Shown here one piece after another: positions 7,800-15,633 of a DNA stretch of 22,626 nt. The DNA is from a virus, in the IMG/VR virus record IMGVR_UViG_3300047319_001189, positions 1 through 22,626 of that record; one strand, 5' to 3'. Position 1 is the stretch's first letter. The number at the start of each line of letters is the position of its first letter. The notes below the pieces were generated by a model. The model had not been told where the DNA came from. It saw nothing but the letters and a program-made list of their open reading frames with translations, and did no database searches. The position numbers and the translations under genes are program-made.

Positions 7800-7817
7800 T
7801 CCCGTAAGGAGGTCAAC

Positions 7818-8141
7818 ATGGCCGCAGGTAACGTAATCGTCATGCTGGAACTCCGCATTGCGCAGGTGCAAGGCGGGACGACGGCGGTGCAGGTTCAGCA
7901 GAACCAGTCGAACAACCCAGGGCAGGGGCAGTCGCAGGTGTCGATCATGATGCCGATCGACCAGTTCATGTACTTCCAGGACGCGGAGGCGGTGCCGGGA
8001 ACGGCGGGCGCGATCACGCTGGCGAACATCAACACGGCGCTGACCGCCGCGGTCGCGGCGCTGGCCGGGGCGAGCGGCACGCCGCTGATTACCCCGACGC
8101 TCCTCGCGCAGATAAATGCGTGGAACAGCGGCTCGCCATAG
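7818..8141 (+). CDS. Hypothetical protein after capsid (107 aa)
   Basis: Not recognised. MAAGNVIVMLELRIAQVQGG leads into a Gln/Asn-rich stretch (VQVQQNQSNNPGQGQSQVS), then an Ala-rich helical part. There is no signal peptide. A very good ribosome-binding site, AAGGAGG, sits at 7806-7812. Its position directly after the capsid gene suggests a head accessory protein. The stop codon is amber (TAG, 8139-8141), and the frame beyond it stays open through the whole next gene, which itself lacks a standard start codon in the expected place. Readthrough to a fused product of about 208 residues is therefore conceivable. Confidence 0.75.
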   Translation: MAAGNVIVMLELRIAQVQGGTTAVQVQQNQSNNPGQGQSQVSIMMPIDQFMYFQDAEAVPGTAGAITLANINTALTAAVAALAGASGTPLITPTLLAQINAWNSGSP

Positions 8142-8150
8142 GAGGCTCCC

Positions 8151-8453
8151 ATCGCCACAATCACCATAGGGACGACGGCCCAGACGACGCTGACCGGAGC
8201 CGTCTGGCACAGCAACATGGCGCAGGCCGATGTCCGTGCGATCAACACGGCGATCCTCAACGACCTGAACCTCCGGCATCCGCAGGCGCAGATCGACGGC
8301 GGCGGCGGATTCGTGCGCGAGGGCCTCCTCTACGTGCCCAATCGGGGGCCGTTGCAGCTATACGACGGCGACATCGTGGCGGTCGACGCGAGGGGCGGGG
8401 TGATCCTCGTTACCAAATACTCCGCCGCCGGCGCCAACTGGGTTCACACGTAG
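8151..8453 (+). CDS. Small phage structural-type protein with probable ATC start (100 aa)
   Basis: The protein reads ATITIGTTAQTTLTGAVW after its first codon, then continues to GFVREGLLYVPNRGPLQLYD and ends SAAGANWVHT. GGAGG at 8141-8145 is placed ideally for a start at 8151, but that codon is ATC, and no ATG, GTG or TTG occurs in frame between 8151 and the ATG at 8217. The ATG 8217 has no ribosome-binding site and would remove the N-terminal beta segment. Options are a true AUC start, readthrough of the upstream TAG in the same frame, an ATG-to-ATC change, or a sequencing error. Function unknown; its neighbours suggest a head or neck accessory. Confidence 0.65.
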   Translation: MATITIGTTAQTTLTGAVWHSNMAQADVRAINTAILNDLNLRHPQAQIDGGGGFVREGLLYVPNRGPLQLYDGDIVAVDARGGVILVTKYSAAGANWVHT

Positions 8454-8462
8454 GGAGTTTTT

Positions 8463-9173
8463 ATGGCCTGGACAGCCGAAATCCGAGCGAAGGCGCAGGA
8501 AACCAAGGCGCGCAAGAAGCGTGAGGCCGTCGAGGCGCTGGCGGTAAGGGCCGCCGCTCCCGAGGAGCCGGCGCCGGAAGTCATGCCCGCGCTGGGCGAC
8601 GCGCCGCAGGTGGTCGAGATCGAGGACGAGGTTGCCGTCAGCGAGCCGCCGGCCGCTGGAATGCCGAGCCCCTTCGAGCGTTTCCTCGCCGAAATTGACG
8701 ACGAGACGCGCGAGCTCTTGACCGAGGAAGACGGCAGCATCCCGCAGCTTGAGGCGATCTGGGCGGCGCGCGTGAAAGCCGCCAAGGAGGCAAGGCGCGA
8801 GGTCGCGAAGAAGCAGGCGACGGCGCAGGCCGACCGCATGGCGAAGACCGACGCCGGCCTCGTCTCGCCGGAGGACGCGGCCTCGGCCGCGCTGCAGCGG
8901 ATGCTGGCCCGCAAGGTGACCTGGAAAGTCGAGATGATGCGCGACTCGAAGGGCAACCTGCTCGACGAGGGCTACCGCATCGACGGGGAGCTGCTCTATC
9001 ATGGGCAGATGGTGACCAGAACCTACGGCCAGTGGCTCAGCTACCGCGAACAGTGGTGGCGGGCCAAGCAACACGAACTGGATTTCCAGGGCAGGGGTCA
9101 GGTGGACGAACTGCGCCGCGTCTCGACTGGCGCCCTCGACGTGAAATTCAACCCCAACGGAGCGCGCGCATGA
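8463..9173 (+). CDS. Hypothetical structural-region protein (236 aa), helical and charged
   Basis: Not recognised. The N-terminus is basic and helical (AEIRAKAQETKARKKREAVE), followed by an acidic Pro-rich linker (about residues 35-70), a helical charged centre (AARVKAAKEARREVAKKQ) and an aromatic C-terminal part (TYGQWLSYREQWWRAKQHEL). It ends GALDVKFNPNGARA. GGGAG precedes ATG 8463. The stop overlaps the next gene start as ATGA at 9170-9173. No membrane or signal segment is seen. A role in head completion is a guess from position only. Confidence 0.7.
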   Translation: MAWTAEIRAKAQETKARKKREAVEALAVRAAAPEEPAPEVMPALGDAPQVVEIEDEVAVSEPPAAGMPSPFERFLAEIDDETRELLTEEDGSIPQLEAIWAARVKAAKEARREVAKKQATAQADRMAKTDAGLVSPEDAASAALQRMLARKVTWKVEMMRDSKGNLLDEGYRIDGELLYHGQMVTRTYGQWLSYREQWWRAKQHELDFQGRGQVDELRRVSTGALDVKFNPNGARA

Positions 9174-9370
9174 GGGAGGGCGACGTTCGATACCACGACG
9201 ACACTCCCCTTGAGTTAGTTGATGGCGAATGGCGACGCTTGCCCGCCGGCTGGTATGTCGAGGTTTTCCGCAACGGCGAATGGCATCGCGAACTCGGCCC
9301 CTTTTGGGATTCGCTCATCGGGGTTCCGGATAGCGCGGTTGCTGCCGCCAAAAAAGCAGGATTGATATGA
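9170..9370 (+). CDS. Small hypothetical protein (66 aa), lower-GC
   Basis: Not recognised. It starts MREGDVRYHDDTPLELVDGE and has two similar blocks, VDGEWRRLPAGWYVEVF and FRNGEWHRELGPFW, both with G-E-W followed by basic residues, as in a small beta domain. ATG 9170 overlaps the preceding stop by ATGA, and its own stop overlaps the next ATG by ATGA at 9367. Codon use is less G/C-biased than its neighbours (GAT, TTT, GTT and AAA are common). It may belong with the other small lower-GC genes wedged between structural genes, but no flanking repeat is visible here. Confidence 0.65.
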   Translation: MREGDVRYHDDTPLELVDGEWRRLPAGWYVEVFRNGEWHRELGPFWDSLIGVPDSAVAAAKKAGLI

Positions 9371-9861
9371 CGGACAAGGCAATCGAGGTGCGGGCGACCG
9401 AGGTGCCCGGGATGCAGATCGAGTTTCAGGGGCCGATCGGGCCGGACGGCCTGGGCGTCGGTTTCAGGATCGCGGCCGACGCGACCATTTCCCTCGAAGA
9501 CCTCAACATCCAGCTTGACATCGTGGCCAAAGCGACCCGCCGTCAGCGGGCGATGGAGCAGTTGCCGCTCGAAAAGCAGCGCCTCTCCGCAAACCTCAAG
9601 CTGCTGAAGACCGCCGAGATCGACCGCGCCCGGCACAAGGCGCAGATGTCCGGGCGCGTCATCCAGCGCCGCGGCGGCTCGGTCGAGATGCCGCAGGACG
9701 TGAACGCCCTGGCGCAGTTCGATCAGCGCATCATGGAGATCAACGGCCAGATCGAGGGGGCGCGGGCCGCGATCCCCTACCTCGAAGCGGTCATCGCCGG
9801 CGAGGAGCCGCCCGAACTCTACCCGGACGCGGCCAACGACCAGCGCGAGGCGGCGGAATGA
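9367..9861 (+). CDS. Hypothetical coiled-coil protein (164 aa)
   Basis: Not recognised. The first part (about residues 1-45) is a beta-type segment, VPGMQIEFQGPIGPDGLGVG. After that comes a long charged helix, about 46-95, rich in Arg, Gln, Glu and Leu (AMEQLPLEKQRLSANLKLLK), and a second helix around 116-145 (FDQRIMEINGQIEGARAAIP). The shape suggests a small oligomeric accessory or chaperone, an inference only. It is joined by ATGA overlaps at both ends (9367 and 9858), which indicates tight translational coupling with the small genes on either side. Confidence 0.7.
   Translation: MTDKAIEVRATEVPGMQIEFQGPIGPDGLGVGFRIAADATISLEDLNIQLDIVAKATRRQRAMEQLPLEKQRLSANLKLLKTAEIDRARHKAQMSGRVIQRRGGSVEMPQDVNALAQFDQRIMEINGQIEGARAAIPYLEAVIAGEEPPELYPDAANDQREAAE
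9852..9859 (+). repeat. Direct repeat, left copy, flanking the small gene 9858-10100
   Basis: GGCGGAAT lies here at the end of the coiled-coil gene and recurs at 10091-10098. In each case it is followed by a stop codon with AGTG nearby. Short and GC-rich, so chance is possible. Confidence 0.45.
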
Positions 9862-10100
9862 GTGCCGATGATCCACACGCCTGTTTGATCGAGGTGCGGC
9901 GCAAGCGCGGCAATATCGGCATCCGCTTTGAAGCGCAGCATGTCGAGACAAAGGAGTGGGTCGAGGTGCGGCCGCTCACACCATTCTCCGAGGAAATCAC
10001 CGGAATCCTCCATGTCGAGATCGGTCACTTGCAGCGTCTGGCCCCGGAAGGGGTGAATACGCGGGTGATCTTCGAGGAAATGCCCGCCGAGGCGGAATAG
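9858..10100 (+). CDS. Small hypothetical protein (80 aa) flanked by short repeats
   Basis: Not recognised. It starts MSADDPHACLIEVRRKRGNI and continues with WVEVRPLTPFSEEITGILHV, a beta-rich small domain. ATG 9858 overlaps the preceding stop. The sequence GGCGGAAT is present at 9852-9859 across its start and again at 10091-10098 at its stop, similar to the repeat arrangement around the small gene after terminase. Codon use is more mixed than in the neighbouring virion genes. The GTG of the neck adaptor follows one base after its TAG stop, so translation is probably coupled. Confidence 0.65.
   Translation: MSADDPHACLIEVRRKRGNIGIRFEAQHVETKEWVEVRPLTPFSEEITGILHVEIGHLQRLAPEGVNTRVIFEEMPAEAE
10091..10098 (+). 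repeat. Direct repeat, right copy, flanking the small gene 9858-10100
   Basis: This is the second copy of GGCGGAAT, at the end of the small gene and immediately before its TAG stop is completed. Confidence 0.45.
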
Positions 10101-10101
10101 T

Positions 10102-11049
10102 GTGCTCACCGCAGGCCAAATCATCACGCGGGCGAACCAGATCGCCAAGGCTTCCGGCATGGCGAGCCAGGGCCTCGACGGGCTCAACATCGTCCTCGGC
10201 GGGATCTGCCAGAACGAGGACTTCGCCCTGGCGCGCGGCCTCTTTCAGTTCAATTTCAACCCCTCGCTGATAACCCTCTTTGGCAGCGGCCCCTATCCGC
10301 TGCCGCTCGACTATCTGCGCACCTCGGGCTCCTCGGGCGCGGAAGGCGTCACCAAGTCGGCGTGGTTCCTGTACCCGGCCCCGACCTTCCCGAGTGGTCA
10401 GCCGATGCCGCTCGTTCCCATCGACCTCGGCGAGTTCGACCAATACCCGCAGCTCAACGCGCAGGGGCTGCCCAGCGTCATCGCGACCGACATGGGCGGC
10501 CCGCTGACGCAGCGCATCATCCTCGCGACGACGGCAAGCCTCAGTGCGGGCAGCACCGCCGGCACGGTCGGCGTCAGCAGCGGCCTCTATAACGGGCTCT
10601 CGATGGCGGGCGAGGGGGTGCAGCCGGGGACGACGATCACGATCTCGGGATCTAACATCACGCTGAGCCTGCCGGCGACGGGGACCAGCACGATCGCCAG
10701 CGTCTTCTTCGGGATCGCGCCGGTGGCCTATGTCTACCCCCCTCCGGTCGGCCCGTACCCGGCCTTCATTCGCTATCAACGGGACATGCCGCAAATCTTC
10801 GATACCTCGCGCTATCCCTGGTTTCCCGACGAGGACTACCTCATCGAGAAGTTGGCGGCGTTGATGATGCCGATCACCGGCGACACCCGCAAGGCGGAGT
10901 TCGACGCGAGCGCCGAGCATACGCTGGGCAAATACAAGAGCATGGTGGACGACACGCGGAACCGGGCGCAGACGGTGCAGATGGACGCGCGGCGCTACGG
11001 CAACGGCTCGGGGCGGGCGCTGCGCATAACAAAGCAGGCCGGTTGGTGA
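10102..11049 (+). CDS. Neck / head-tail adaptor protein (P22 gp4-like position) with inserted repeat module
   Basis: This 315-residue protein starts at GTG 10102, with GAGG at 10089-10092. The N-terminal helix LTAGQIITRANQIAKASGMA and the C-terminal part (FPDEDYLIEKLAALMMPITG, then AEHTLGKYKSMVDDTRNRAQ) fit the helical head-completion adaptors that sit under the portal. Its place just before the nozzle gene supports this. Between about residues 143 and 206 lies a Gly/Ser/Thr-rich beta module (GEGVQPGTTITISGSNITLS) of the same type repeated in the nozzle protein; the core resumes with FFGIAPVAYVYPPPVGPYPA. Family assignment rests on architecture and context and is less secure than for terminase or capsid. 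Confidence 0.7.
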   Translation: MLTAGQIITRANQIAKASGMASQGLDGLNIVLGGICQNEDFALARGLFQFNFNPSLITLFGSGPYPLPLDYLRTSGSSGAEGVTKSAWFLYPAPTFPSGQPMPLVPIDLGEFDQYPQLNAQGLPSVIATDMGGPLTQRIILATTASLSAGSTAGTVGVSSGLYNGLSMAGEGVQPGTTITISGSNITLSLPATGTSTIASVFFGIAPVAYVYPPPVGPYPAFIRYQRDMPQIFDTSRYPWFPDEDYLIEKLAALMMPITGDTRKAEFDASAEHTLGKYKSMVDDTRNRAQTVQMDARRYGNGSGRALRITKQAGW

Positions 11050-11050
11050 T
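11041..11050 (+). repeat. Imperfect direct repeat, left copy, flanking the small gene 11049-11231
   Basis: GGTTGGTGAT here, at the stop of the adaptor gene, corresponds to GGCTGGTGAT at 11223-11232 at the stop of the small gene (9 of 10 identical). Both encode Gly-Trp-stop. Confidence 0.4.
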
Positions 11051-11231
11051 GCACACCGTAATGGAAATCTTTCGCCGAGCCGACGAGATGAAGGATCATC
11101 CCCTTCGGTGGCCTTGGTCTCACTGGTTCACACAATCATCCATGCGGCAACGGGGGCTTTGGATTCTATTTCGGGTAAGGAATCGTTTGCTTCCTCGCAC
11201 CCGAGTGGTGGGGAAGCGCCCGGGCTGGTGA
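11049..11231 (+). CDS. Small basic hypothetical protein (60 aa), lower-GC
   Basis: Not recognised. It reads MHTVMEIFRRADEMKDHPLR, then a Trp-rich stretch WPWSHWFTQSSMRQRGLWIL, then a basic tail RVRNRLLPRTRVVGKRPGW. The Trp/aromatic centre between basic ends could contact membrane or nucleic acid, but nothing more can be said. The start is ATG 11049, overlapping the adaptor stop; in-frame GTG 11046 and TTG 11043 are alternatives, and no ribosome-binding site is clear. Base composition is visibly lower in GC than both neighbours, and near-identical 10-base repeats flank it, so it looks like a recent insertion between two virion genes. Confidence 0.5.
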   Translation: MHTVMEIFRRADEMKDHPLRWPWSHWFTQSSMRQRGLWILFRVRNRLLPRTRVVGKRPGW

Positions 11232-11232
11232 T
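11223..11232 (+). repeat. Imperfect direct repeat, right copy, flanking the small gene 11049-11231
   Basis: GGCTGGTGAT matches the left copy at 11041-11050 at 9 of 10 bases. Joining the two copies would remove the small gene and leave the adaptor stop intact. Confidence 0.4.
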
Positions 11233-11234
11233 CG

Positions 11235-14198
11235 GTGCCGATCCGCAATTCCGCCACGACGAAATGGGTGCCGCGCGGGCTCACTGACGCGAGCGACGGC
11301 ACCAACTCGTTCCCGGGCGCGCAGCAGCAACTCGTCAACCTGATCCCCGACCCCTCGACCGCCGGCATCTACGTGCCGCGGCCGGCCGCCCAGATCGAGA
11401 CCAGCTTCACCGGCGTCAACGCCCCGACCGGGCCGGGCGACGTGCAGGCGATGCTGACGGTCGGCGACCTCGAATACGGCATGATCGCCTCGACCCGCTT
11501 TGCCGGGAAGGACGAACCCTACTGCTACGATTTGGCGAACGGCGTCTTCCTGCCGGTGGCCGGGGTCACCAACGCCAACACGCCGACGACGCAGCTGAGT
11601 TCGGGCGACTGGGTGCCGCCGATCATGGCGCAGGTCTCGCCGCGCGTCATCGTTTGCCACCCGGGCTTCCCCGGCGGCGCGATCAAGTTCGGCTGGTTCG
11701 ACGTTTCGGGGTTCAGCGAGGTCACGCTCGGCAACACCCACACCTCGACCCTCATCGACGGCAACCCCTCGGTCCTCGGCGTGCAGGTGGGGATGTCGGT
11801 CACCGGAGCGAACATCCCGGCCAACACCAACGTCGCCGCCACCACCGAGTTCGTGCTGACGACGACGGCACTCCTCAGCCTCAACACGCTGACCCATTTC
11901 GGGTCGTCCCTCGGCATCGCGGTCGGGCAGGACGTGGCGGGACTCGACATCCCGTTCGGCACGACCGTCTCCTCGATCACGACGGCGGCTGGCGTGTGGA
12001 CCGGCAGCACGCACTCCAACACGACCGTTGACAACCTCGTCTACGCCAGCGGCAACGCCGACTTCCCGATCATCGGCGACCCGATCTCGGGCGGCAGCAT
12101 CCCGGCGAATACCGAGGTCGCCGCCGTCGTGGCGATCTCCTTTCAGGTGCTCGCGAGCCTCAACGGCACGACGACGATCCAGGTGGATTCCATCGACGGC
12201 ATCGTCGCGAACCAGAATGTCACGGGGTTCGGCATTCCGGCCGCGACGACCGTCGTTTCCGCGACGCTGTTCACCCTGAACACGACGGGCGACATTACCA
12301 GCGGCTCCGCCGTCATCATCAACCTCGCATCGACCGCGGGACTGCTCGCCGGGCAGAAAGTGATCGGGTTTGGCATCCCCCCGATCAGCACGGGGATCTT
12401 TGCCCAGACCACGATCATCGTCTCCGTGGACAGCCCGACGCAGGTGACGATAAGCACCCCCGCCGACCACACCATCGTCGCCAACGCGATCACCTTCTCG
12501 GGCGGCTCCGTCGTCCTCAACAACGCCGCCACGACGACGGTGAACTTCAACCTCCTGACGTTCTCCAGCCTCGGCGTGACGCTGAGCCAACCGGCCGGGG
12601 CCACGGCAAACGGCGTCTCGATCACGGTCAACACGCTCACCGCCAACCTCTCGGCGGTGTCCCTCAATGCCGCCCCGATAAACGTCCCGGTCACGTTCAC
12701 CGGGGCAACGATCACGCTCTCCCAGGCGGCGACCGGCTCGGTCGCCAACACCAGCCTGACGATTGCCGGCGGCACCCGGGCCGCGCCGCTGTGGGGCGCC
12801 GGGGACTGCGACCGCAACCCGCTCCTCTCCACCCCACTCGGCGTCATGCAGATGAACGGGCGGGCTTACTTCGCCGACGGCCTCGACGGCATCCCGTTCT
12901 CCGACAGCGGCCTCCCGTGCCGGCGCTCGAACCAGCCCGACGTGCAGGCTCTGACGACCAATGACGGGACGGCGGTGACAATCGTCGCGCCCCTGGAACT
13001 CTCGGCTCCGATCACCGGCGGCATCGTCCAGGCGGCGATCGCCTTCTCGGGCGACGGAGCGATGCGCCAGATCACCGGCGACATGGCGACGGCCGACCTC
13101 AAGATGAACCTGTTGCCAATCGCGACGGGTTCGCTTGCTCCGCTCTCGGTCATCCCGTGCAGCCTCGGCACCGCCTTTGTCTCGCCGCAGGGTCTGCGCT
13201 TCGTGCGCCCCGACGGCTCGGTGACGGACCCCATCGGCGTCGACGGGCAGGGCGTGACGCATCCGTTCCAGTACGCGATCTTCCCCTCGCGCATCTGCGC
13301 CGAGGCGAATGTCGCGGTGCTGCGGATTACCGTGCAGCACGGCTCCGAGCCGGGCCAGCCGTTTCAGGAGTTCTGGTTCGACCTCAGCCGCAAAACCTGG
13401 TCGGGGCCGCACAGCTTCCCCGCGCGCCTCATCCAGCATTGGCGCGCGAGCTTCATCATGGCCCCGATCGGCGTCACGGCGAGCCTGTGGAAAAGCGACA
13501 CGGTGGGGCCGAGCTACGGCGCCGGCACGGCGGCGGATTTCATCGAGAACGGCGTGCAACTCTCGTGGACCCAGGAGACGGTGCTCCTGCCCGACAACGA
13601 GCACATGGCGATGAACTCGATGGTCGAGGCCAACCTGACGTGCTCGGCCGCGCCGGGCGATATTATCCAGGTGGTTGCCATCGACGAGCAGGGCGGCGCC
13701 CTCGACGCGGTGAACGTCGTCCCGACCGTGGTCAACGCGATCCTGCGCGAGCGCGCGCTGCATTGGCACGAGCCGGTCATCTTCAAGCAGATGTCGATGC
13801 AGGCCCGGGGAACAAGTAATTCCCGGGTCCGCATTGGAAACCTCTATATGAGGTACGAGATCCTTGGCTACAACAATGACGAGGACGCCGTGGCAACACC
13901 CTATCTGCGGGTGGTCCCGCTGACCGGAGACACCCTGACGGCCGTAGCGGGGCTACTGGCGTTCCGCATCGACCCGCTTGGCGAACTCGCGACGCTGGCC
14001 GTCGTCATGCCGCCGACACCATCGAACGGCGACAGCTTCTGCATCTCGACGACGCAGAGGCTCGCTGTCGTGACCGTGAGCGCGCCGGCCTCGACGACGA
14101 TGGCCGGAACCTCGGGCGGCCCGTTCACGCTAGAGGCCAACGGCGGAACCTGCTGGCAATACGACATGGCCCTCAACCAATGGCTGCCGGAGTTGTGA
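11235..14198 (+). CDS. Tail nozzle / hub protein, P22 gp10-like, with a large repeat insertion
   Basis: This 987-residue protein begins at GTG 11235. The N-terminal block GLTDASDGTNSFPGAQQQLV, then NLIPDPSTAGIYVPRPAAQI, and the later block KTWSGPHSFPARLIQHW (near residue 720) with SLWKSDTVGP fit the gp10-like packaged-DNA-stabilising nozzle proteins of P22-type tails. About residues 165-510 form a large insert of beta repeats built on a pattern like V.G..IP..T.V followed by a Thr/Val strand, for example NVTGFGIPAATTVVSATLF. After the nozzle core, residues from about 885 to the end form a separate beta domain ending CWQYDMALNQWLPEL, of a kind found at ends of phage tail proteins. The stop overlaps the next ATG (TGATG at 14196-14200). 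Confidence 0.8.
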   Translation: MPIRNSATTKWVPRGLTDASDGTNSFPGAQQQLVNLIPDPSTAGIYVPRPAAQIETSFTGVNAPTGPGDVQAMLTVGDLEYGMIASTRFAGKDEPYCYDLANGVFLPVAGVTNANTPTTQLSSGDWVPPIMAQVSPRVIVCHPGFPGGAIKFGWFDVSGFSEVTLGNTHTSTLIDGNPSVLGVQVGMSVTGANIPANTNVAATTEFVLTTTALLSLNTLTHFGSSLGIAVGQDVAGLDIPFGTTVSSITTAAGVWTGSTHSNTTVDNLVYASGNADFPIIGDPISGGSIPANTEVAAVVAISFQVLASLNGTTTIQVDSIDGIVANQNVTGFGIPAATTVVSATLFTLNTTGDITSGSAVIINLASTAGLLAGQKVIGFGIPPISTGIFAQTTIIVSVDSPTQVTISTPADHTIVANAITFSGGSVVLNNAATTTVNFNLLTFSSLGVTLSQPAGATANGVSITVNTLTANLSAVSLNAAPINVPVTFTGATITLSQAATGSVANTSLTIAGGTRAAPLWGAGDCDRNPLLSTPLGVMQMNGRAYFADGLDGIPFSDSGLPCRRSNQPDVQALTTNDGTAVTIVAPLELSAPITGGIVQAAIAFSGDGAMRQITGDMATADLKMNLLPIATGSLAPLSVIPCSLGTAFVSPQGLRFVRPDGSVTDPIGVDGQGVTHPFQYAIFPSRICAEANVAVLRITVQHGSEPGQPFQEFWFDLSRKTWSGPHSFPARLIQHWRASFIMAPIGVTASLWKSDTVGPSYGAGTAADFIENGVQLSWTQETVLLPDNEHMAMNSMVEANLTCSAAPGDIIQVVAIDEQGGALDAVNVVPTVVNAILRERALHWHEPVIFKQMSMQARGTSNSRVRIGNLYMRYEILGYNNDEDAVATPYLRVVPLTGDTLTAVAGLLAFRIDPLGELATLAVVMPPTPSNGDSFCISTTQRLAVVTVSAPASTTMAGTSGGPFTLEANGGTCWQYDMALNQWLPEL

Positions 14199-15556
14199 TG
14201 AAACGGATTCTCCCTATCGCGTTCAGCGTGATCGTCTCCGCGGCGATGGCGCAGGACATTCCATCCCGAGGGCCGACCACCGGGTTCAGGACTCCCCTGA
14301 CCGCAACTAAAAACCTGTACGTGGCAACTACGGGATCGGATGCCGCAAGCAACAGGTGTGACGTAAGCGCTACTCCGTGTAAGACGCTTCAGTATGCCGT
14401 CAATCAATACCTGAGTAATTACGACGGACGAAGCCATGTAACGAACATTTCCGTAGCTAATGGCACTTATGCCGGGTTTGTTTGTAGCGGCGTGCCGGTA
14501 GGAACGGCATTCGGCGGTACGACGCCCGCTTATCTGAGCGTCATAGGCACGAACGGATCGGCGAATGTCACGATCTCGGAAACGGGCGCCCCGGGGGCGG
14601 CCGCGGCGGCGGTTTCCGCTAACAACGGGTGTTTCGTCTCGTTGCAGGGAGTGAAGGTTCAAAGCACGAACAACAATGGGCTATTCGCCGGATCGGGCGG
14701 AACGGTACAAACGAACACAGATTATGTGGCGGGAGTTGCCGGCAGCGGGGCCGGAAAGTTTCACGCGGACTTCGGCGGCGGCATTATTAAAATAGCGGCG
14801 TCCTATACGTCAATTGGAAACGCCGGGGCAGAGGTCCAGGGTTCCCTGGCTGGGGCCATAATATATCCCGAAAGTGCAATAACCGTTACTCTATCGGGAA
14901 CACCGGCATATTCATTGGGATTTGTGTCTGCACTCGCTAATTCGACTATTTACATCAATTCAAATTTTGTTACATTTTCGGGGTCTGCTACTGGGAAGCG
15001 GTTTGATTTGTCGGGTGGTGCGGTTATTGAGACTATTGGCGGGGCGGCGGCTTCTTATCTTCCTGGGAATGCTGCCGGCACGGCGACGGGCGGCGCCTAT
15101 TACTCGCCAGGCACGCTTAATGTCGGCACCGCGCCGATCCCGGCGTCCAATGCCACCCAGAGCACGCCCGCGAATCCATCGGGAACGGTGAACATGACCG
15201 GGAATGGCGTGATGATGGGGTTGGCCGGTTCGATTACGCCTCGGACCTCGGGGACGATTTTGTTTACCTTTACGGGCTCTTGCGCCAACGGAACGATAAA
15301 TGACGGCGGACAGGTGACGATATATGTCGGGAATGGAGCCGCGCCCGCGAATGGCGATGCCCTTACCGGCAATCCGATTGGGGCCGGGGTTCTTTTCGAG
15401 GAGGCGGCCGCGGCGAAATTTATCCCTTGCACCGGAACCTCCATCGCCACCGGACAGGCTCTCAATACGGCCATGTGGTATGACGTGGCCCTGGTCGCGC
15501 GCACGGGCGGGACGGCTTCGATCTCACAGGTAATCATGACCGCAACGGAGCTTTGA
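14198..15556 (+). CDS. Exported beta-helix fibre/spike-like protein with signal peptide
   Basis: This 452-residue protein starts MKRILPIAFSVIVSAAMAQD, a typical Sec signal peptide with a likely AMA-QD cleavage site. ATG 14198 overlaps the nozzle stop; the upstream in-frame ATG 14180 would only add residues inside that gene. The mature N-terminus (LYVATTGSDAASNRC, then PCKTLQYAVNQYL and ISVANGTY) is the opening of a DUF1565-like parallel beta-helix. The C-terminal 140 residues (GNGVMMGLAGSITPRTSGTI to the end) form a beta domain I associate with phage tail proteins. The mature chain has six Cys. From about 14280 to 15060 the gene is much lower in GC and uses different codons from its ends, suggesting a replaced central domain. 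A receptor-binding or glycan-degrading role is likely; export is unexpected. Confidence 0.75.
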   Translation: MKRILPIAFSVIVSAAMAQDIPSRGPTTGFRTPLTATKNLYVATTGSDAASNRCDVSATPCKTLQYAVNQYLSNYDGRSHVTNISVANGTYAGFVCSGVPVGTAFGGTTPAYLSVIGTNGSANVTISETGAPGAAAAAVSANNGCFVSLQGVKVQSTNNNGLFAGSGGTVQTNTDYVAGVAGSGAGKFHADFGGGIIKIAASYTSIGNAGAEVQGSLAGAIIYPESAITVTLSGTPAYSLGFVSALANSTIYINSNFVTFSGSATGKRFDLSGGAVIETIGGAAASYLPGNAAGTATGGAYYSPGTLNVGTAPIPASNATQSTPANPSGTVNMTGNGVMMGLAGSITPRTSGTILFTFTGSCANGTINDGGQVTIYVGNGAAPANGDALTGNPIGAGVLFEEAAAAKFIPCTGTSIATGQALNTAMWYDVALVARTGGTASISQVIMTATEL

Positions 15557-15633
15557 GCGTCTCCCAAGACCGCGAAATGATAGCGCGCGGGGGCCATGTG
15601 TGTTATGGGGCGGAGGCTCTATAGGGGGCGAGG

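Noticed and set aside
6102-8279. 725-residue open frame on the minus strand
   Set aside because: It is opposite the scaffold and capsid genes, with Arg/Asp/Gly-rich shadow composition and no motif; all neighbouring genes are on the + strand.
11166-13769. 867-residue open frame on the minus strand
   Set aside because: It lies wholly opposite the nozzle gene, is rich in Arg, Asp, Gly and His as expected from reading GC-rich codons backwards, and shows no recognisable domain or ribosome-binding site.
15557-15633. Intergenic stretch before the small fibre-tip-like gene, checked for promoter or terminator
   Set aside because: No convincing hairpin with T-tract and no -35/-10 pair; it contains only a 15-codon open frame from ATG 15577.
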